From contig JACNJP010000201.1 in the NCBI GenBank assembly GCA_014382465.1, forward strand, positions 1-5,786: 5,786 nt of DNA. The letters are read 5' to 3'. Position 1 is the first letter of the stretch. Every line of letters begins with the position of its first letter. Made by a program: the position numbers and the translations under genes. This DNA comes from Planctomycetota bacterium. Lineage in GTDB: Bacteria > Planctomycetota > UBA1135. The notes under the pieces are model-generated. The model did not search any database. It was not told the DNA's origin and saw only the letters and a list, made by a program, of their open reading frames with translations. Positions 1 to 5,786 of the stretch are shown here, in pieces.

Positions 1-60
1 CCCGGGCGGGGGGCCGCGGCCCCGGGACGGGGGTCCCCACGGCCCGCCGCCGCCGCCCCG
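1..60. other. Low-complexity, extremely GC-rich left edge
   Basis: Only three of these sixty bases are A or T. The stretch contains a perfect 14-base palindrome at 10-23 (GGGGCCGCGGCCCC), then a GGGAC/GTCCC inverted repeat around a GGGG loop at 24-37, then a GCC run. In the frame of the following gene it encodes only Gly, Pro, Ala, Arg and Ser. It could be a linker or signal-peptide region of that gene, or poorly resolved sequence at a contig end. The two cannot be told apart here. Confidence 0.45.
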
Positions 61-2196
61 CACGCGCAGGTGGCGGTGGCGCCGCTGTTCGACCCCAACG
101 CCGGCCCCGGGCCCGACCAGGCCGTGTTCGCCGCGATCGCCGGCCGGCTGCTGCTGAGCCAGGACGGCGGCCAGCAGTGGTCGATCCACTCGCAATTCGC
201 CCAGGCCGCGACCGCGCCCGGCGACTGGTGGATCAGCTCGATCGCGCTCGCCACCAATTACCACTTCAGCCGCGAGGTCCTGATCGGCCGCGCCCGGGAC
301 GACGCCGCCGCCGCCACCGGCACGGCCGGCGAGGTCTGGCGCAGCGACGACTACGGCCAGAGCTTCAGCCTGGCGGCGCCCGCCGGCTCGGCGGTCCGCG
401 CCCTGACCGCCACCCCGCCGGCGCCCGCCGGCGCTCAGCGGCGCTACCTGGCGGCCCTGGCGGCCTTCCCCTTCAGCAAGGACCACGGGCCGCAGCCCGG
501 CGTGCTGCTGAGCGCCGACGGCCTGAGCTGGGGGGACCTCGGCAACGCCCAGGACTTCGCGCTCGAGGACGAGGACGGCACCGGCGTCGAGGGGGAGCTG
601 GCGCAGGTGCTCGACCTGCAGTGCTCGCCCTCCTTCTCGACCGACGGCACCGCCTTCCTGGCCCGCCCCTCCGGCCTCTACCGCAGCCGCGACGCCGGCC
701 GCAGCTGGCAGCAGGTGAACTTCCGCTCGCCCTCGCACGTCCGCGGCATGGACCTCGCCGTGGACCAGAACGGCCAGCTCCAGGCCTTCTGCGCCAGCTA
801 CGGCTCCGGCCTGGTCAAGGTGAACCTCGACCTCGCCGCCACCGAGCTGCTGGACGGCCCGCTGCACTACAACCGCAGCGCCGCGGCCTCGGCGAACTTC
901 GCCGCCGACGGCGCCGTCGGGCTGGCGGGCGAGGGCGGCGTCGCCCTGTGGTTCGACACCAGCCGGCCGCCGGCCAACCTCGGCGGCCGCAGCGGCTTCG
1001 CCTACACCCGCACCTACCCCAACGCCCGGGTCATCGAATTCCACCCGCGCTTCGACCTCAGCGGCACCGTGGCCGGCGGGCTGCAGACGCTCGTCTGGGG
1101 CTTCCAGACCCCGGCGCTGACCTACCTGTCGCACAACGGCGGCCTCAGCAGCTACGAGGTCTCGACCCTCAGCACCGGCGCGCCGGCACCCGACTTCCGA
1201 CGGATGCAGATCGCCCCGACCTACGACCCGTCTTCGGCCGCCGGCCGCACCGACATCTACGGCCTCGCCGGGGTCCGCCTGATGAAGCTGAGCAACGACG
1301 GCTGGGCTTCGGTCGCCGAGGTCGGCGACTCGCTGTTCTCGATCGAGCTCGACCCCGACTTCTCGCGGCCCGGCAACCCGCGGATCTACATCGCCGAGCT
1401 CAAGGCGCCGCTGGTCCACGAGGTCGTCGATGAGCCGGGCAACGTCCGGCTGACCACCCTGCCGAGCGCCGGCCTCGCCGGCCAGATCCGGACCCTGGCG
1501 CTGGCGCCGGACTTCGCCGCCCGGCCGGTGATCTACGCCGCCACCTGGGGCACCGGCATCGTCAAGCTCGACCTGGCCTCGCCCGCCCCGGTGTGGGATG
1601 AGGTCGGGGCGCCCTTCCCGGCGGTCTGGACCGAGATGGTCAAGCTGTCGCCGGACTTCGCCAACGACCGGCGGGTGATCGTCGGCACCCAGTACGGGGT
1701 CTACGTCGGCCAGGACCTGCCGGGAGCCCCGTGGGTGGCGATGCCCGCCCCCTACACCCTCGAGGACAACGCCTCGGGACTGCGCTACTACGACCCGGGC
1801 GCGCCCGCCAACCGCCAGCCGGAGCGGGTCTGGCCGTGGCCCTGGACCAGCCGCTGGGACAGCGCCCCGCTGCAGGGCCTGGAGGTCATCGGCCAGGGCG
1901 TCACCTGGACCGCCTCCGACGGCGCCTTCATGGAGTGGGAGTGCCGGACCCGGAAGGTCCGCCTGAGGACCTTCCGCGGCGCCGGCATGGGGCAGGTCAA
2001 GCTCGAGCTCCTGTCCCTCGCCACCGGCCTGCCCCTCGGGTCGGTGACCGCCGAGCTGCTCTCCGGCGGACCGCTCGAGACCTGGGACGTGGCGCTGGAG
2101 ATCGGCCAGGCGGCGCCGGTGATCGTGCGCGCCACCGCGACCCTCGACCCCGGGGAGCGGCTGGTGGTCGACGGCCTCACGGTCCACCCGGAATAG
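1..2196 (+). CDS. Secreted Asp-box (BNR/sortilin-like) beta-propeller protein, 5'-partial
   Basis: The frame is open from base 1 with no stop upstream, so the true start probably lies outside the window. The first possible start inside is GTG at 70, which has no Shine-Dalgarno sequence and falls right at the first repeat. Counting from that GTG (708 residues), Asp-box motifs SxDxGxxW/F occur at 30-37 (SQDGGQQW), 92-99 (SDDYGQSF) and 206-213 (SRDAGRSW), with weaker copies at 148-154, 354-361 and 408-413. Each repeat tends to open with a P-x-F/Y motif: APLF, SPSF, HPRF, APTY, DPDF, APDF and SPDF near 4, 186, 325, 382, 428, 479 and 527. This suggests about ten blades, as in VPS10/sortilin-type propellers. 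Residues 565-708 form a separate beta-rich region that may bind carbohydrate (inference). The codons just before 70 read AAAAPHAQ, like the end of a signal peptide, which would fit export. Asp boxes are structural turns, so they do not show sialidase activity. The substrate or partner is unknown. The downstream protease gene runs in the same direction. Confidence 0.8.
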   Translation, partial: PGRGAAAPGRGSPRPAAAAPHAQVAVAPLFDPNAGPGPDQAVFAAIAGRLLLSQDGGQQWSIHSQFAQAATAPGDWWISSIALATNYHFSREVLIGRARDDAAAATGTAGEVWRSDDYGQSFSLAAPAGSAVRALTATPPAPAGAQRRYLAALAAFPFSKDHGPQPGVLLSADGLSWGDLGNAQDFALEDEDGTGVEGELAQVLDLQCSPSFSTDGTAFLARPSGLYRSRDAGRSWQQVNFRSPSHVRGMDLAVDQNGQLQAFCASYGSGLVKVNLDLAATELLDGPLHYNRSAAASANFAADGAVGLAGEGGVALWFDTSRPPANLGGRSGFAYTRTYPNARVIEFHPRFDLSGTVAGGLQTLVWGFQTPALTYLSHNGGLSSYEVSTLSTGAPAPDFRRMQIAPTYDPSSAAGRTDIYGLAGVRLMKLSNDGWASVAEVGDSLFSIELDPDFSRPGNPRIYIAELKAPLVHEVVDEPGNVRLTTLPSAGLAGQIRTLALAPDFAARPVIYAATWGTGIVKLDLASPAPVWDEVGAPFPAVWTEMVKLSPDFANDRRVIVGTQYGVYVGQDLPGAPWVAMPAPYTLEDNASGLRYYDPGAPANRQPERVWPWPWTSRWDSAPLQGLEVIGQGVTWTASDGAFMEWECRTRKVRLRTFRGAGMGQVKLELLSLATGLPLGSVTAELLSGGPLETWDVALEIGQAAPVIVRATATLDPGERLVVDGLTVHPE

Positions 2197-2224
2197 GAAG
2201 CGAAACGCCGCCGGCCGCGCCGCG

Positions 2225-2230
2225 TATCCT
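2225..2230 (+). promoter_or_regulatory. Possible -10 element (TATCCT) for the protease gene
   Basis: TATCCT fits the TANNNT pattern of many bacterial -10 elements and stands out in this GC-rich DNA. It ends seven bases before the ATG at 2238, so transcription from it would begin at or next to the start codon and give a leaderless or nearly leaderless mRNA. That agrees with the absence of a Shine-Dalgarno sequence before this gene. No recognisable -35 box sits at the usual distance (around 2202-2208). A single six-base match is weak evidence. Confidence 0.25.
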
Positions 2231-2237
2231 GGCGGTG

Positions 2238-3610
<1,373 letters not shown>

Positions 3611-3626
<16 letters not shown>

Positions 3627-4597
3627 CCGCCCGCGAGCCAGGCGGCGTAGCGGGCCAGCCCCTCGCTGACCAGCGTCCTGGGGTCGTAGCCGAGCAGCCG
3701 CCTGGCCTTGGAGACGTCGGCGTAGGTGATCGTGACGTCGCCGGGCTGGAGCGGCTGCTGCTCGATGCGCGGCTCGATGCCCAGGGCCTCGCCGAGCTGC
3801 CGGATCAGCTCCCGCAGGCTGGTGGTGCGGGACTCGCCGAGGTTGTAGATCTCGTAGCCCTGGCAGCGCTCCATCGCGCGCACCACACCGTCGACGATGT
3901 CGTCGACGTAGGTGTAGTCGCGCGCGGTGCTGCCGTCGCCGAACATCGGGATCGGCCGGCCCTGCTGCATCAGGCGCGCGAACTTGGCGATCGCCATCTC
4001 GGGGCGCTGGCGCGGGCCGAAGACAGTGAAGAAGCGCAGGCTGACGGTGTCGAGGCCGTAGAGGTGGTGGTAGGTGTAGCACAGCACCTCGCCGGCCTTC
4101 TTGCTGGCGGCGTAGGGCGACACCGGCCGCGAATTCTCGTCCTGCTCGCGGAAGGGCGTCTCGGTGAGGCCGCCGTAGACGCTCGACGAGCTGGCGTTGA
4201 CGAAGCGGATCGACGGGTCCGCCTCGCGCACGGCGTCGAGCAGCGACAGCGTGCCCTGGACGTTGACGTCGTAGTAGAGCGCCGGCTGCTCCAGCGACGG
4301 CCGCACGCCGGCGCGGGCCGCCAGGTGCATGACGACGTCGAAGCCGCCGCCGGCGACCAGCGCGCGCATCGCCGGGCGGTCGCGGATGTCGGCCTCGACC
4401 AGGCGGTAGCGGTCGCTGGCGGCTGCCCGGAGCACGTTCTGTCGCTTGACGGACGGGTCGTAGAAGTCGTCGAAGACGTCGACCCCGGTGACCTCGGCGC
4501 CCAGCTCCAGGCAGCGCTCGGCCAGGTGGGAGCCGATGAAGCCGGCGGCCCCGGTGATCAGGACCTTCTCGAAGGGGCGCGGGCGGATCTCACTCAT
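3611..4597 (-). CDS. NAD-dependent nucleotide-sugar epimerase, UDP-glucuronate 4-epimerase-like
   Basis: This is a 328-residue extended short-chain dehydrogenase/reductase. The NAD-binding Rossmann glycine motif is TGAAGFIGSH at 15-24, and an acidic residue ending the second strand (VD, 39-40) suits NAD rather than NADP. The catalytic residues are a serine in ASSSSVYG (135-142) and Tyr162/Lys166 in the YxxxK motif (SPYAASKKAGE). FDDFYDPSVKRQN (42-54) and FFTVFGPRQRPEMAIAKF (189-206) closely resemble UDP-glucuronate 4-epimerases, and RDYTYVDDIV (226-235) is general to the family. Such enzymes invert C4 of a UDP-sugar in the cytoplasm, supplying capsule, O-antigen or exopolysaccharide. Substrate cannot be fixed from motifs: UDP-GlcA is favoured, with UDP-Glc or UDP-GlcNAc possible. 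The ATG lies one base after the glmS stop and has GGTGGAG upstream. The TAG stop lies inside the last codons of the convergent protease gene. Length is normal and nothing looks broken. Confidence 0.92.
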
Positions 4598-4598
4598 G

Positions 4599-5786
<1,188 letters not shown>

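Noticed and set aside
4..33. G-quadruplex from the G-runs at the left edge
   Set aside because: A C-rich ten-base gap separates the first G-runs from the later ones, and those C-runs would pair with the Gs as duplex hairpins. The motif does not meet a normal short-loop pattern.
177..1433. Plus-strand open frame inside the propeller gene
   Set aside because: It is a shifted-frame shadow of Asp-box coding sequence. The product is rich in Arg and Pro with no recognisable motif.
70..2196. Functional sialidase
   Set aside because: Asp boxes are shared by many propeller families. I do not see the sialidase FRIP motif or the arginine triad with confidence.

Overview
The window is very GC-rich (around 70 percent or more by eye, with third positions almost all G or C). 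It holds four protein-coding genes packed with almost no intergenic space. Two genes are cut by the window ends. The gene types (a secreted Asp-box beta-propeller, a two-PDZ HtrA-family protease, a nucleotide-sugar epimerase and GlmS) and the codon use fit a high-GC, probably didermic bacterium. Acidobacteriota, Myxococcota or a similar phylum are possible, but nothing here fixes the lineage. There are no tRNA or rRNA genes, CRISPR arrays, insertion sequences or phage genes that I can support.

Plus-strand half (1-3626). The first gene (1-2196, open at its 5' end) encodes a large extracellular-type protein with degenerate Asp-box (BNR) repeats, followed by a beta-rich C-terminal domain. Forty-one bases later comes a complete HtrA/DegP-like serine protease (2238-3626) with an intact His-Asp-Ser triad and two PDZ-like regions. 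The two are co-directional, and both products are probably exported, so they may share a transcript. A TATCCT hexamer just before the protease start could instead be its own near-leaderless promoter.

Minus-strand half (3611-5786). The 3' two-thirds of glmS (glucosamine-6-phosphate synthase; the N-terminal part of the glutaminase domain lies outside the window) is followed, one base after its stop, by an NAD-dependent sugar epimerase of the UDP-glucuronate 4-epimerase type. The pair looks translationally coupled and points to activated-sugar supply for peptidoglycan and surface polysaccharide. The epimerase and protease genes converge, and their 3' ends overlap by 16 bases.

I find no convincing undescribed system. 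The points most worth a second look are the irregular propeller protein with its unassigned C-terminal domain, unusual substitutions in the GlmS sugar-binding region, the missing ribosome binding site and weak signal peptide of the protease, and the extreme low-complexity DNA at the left edge.
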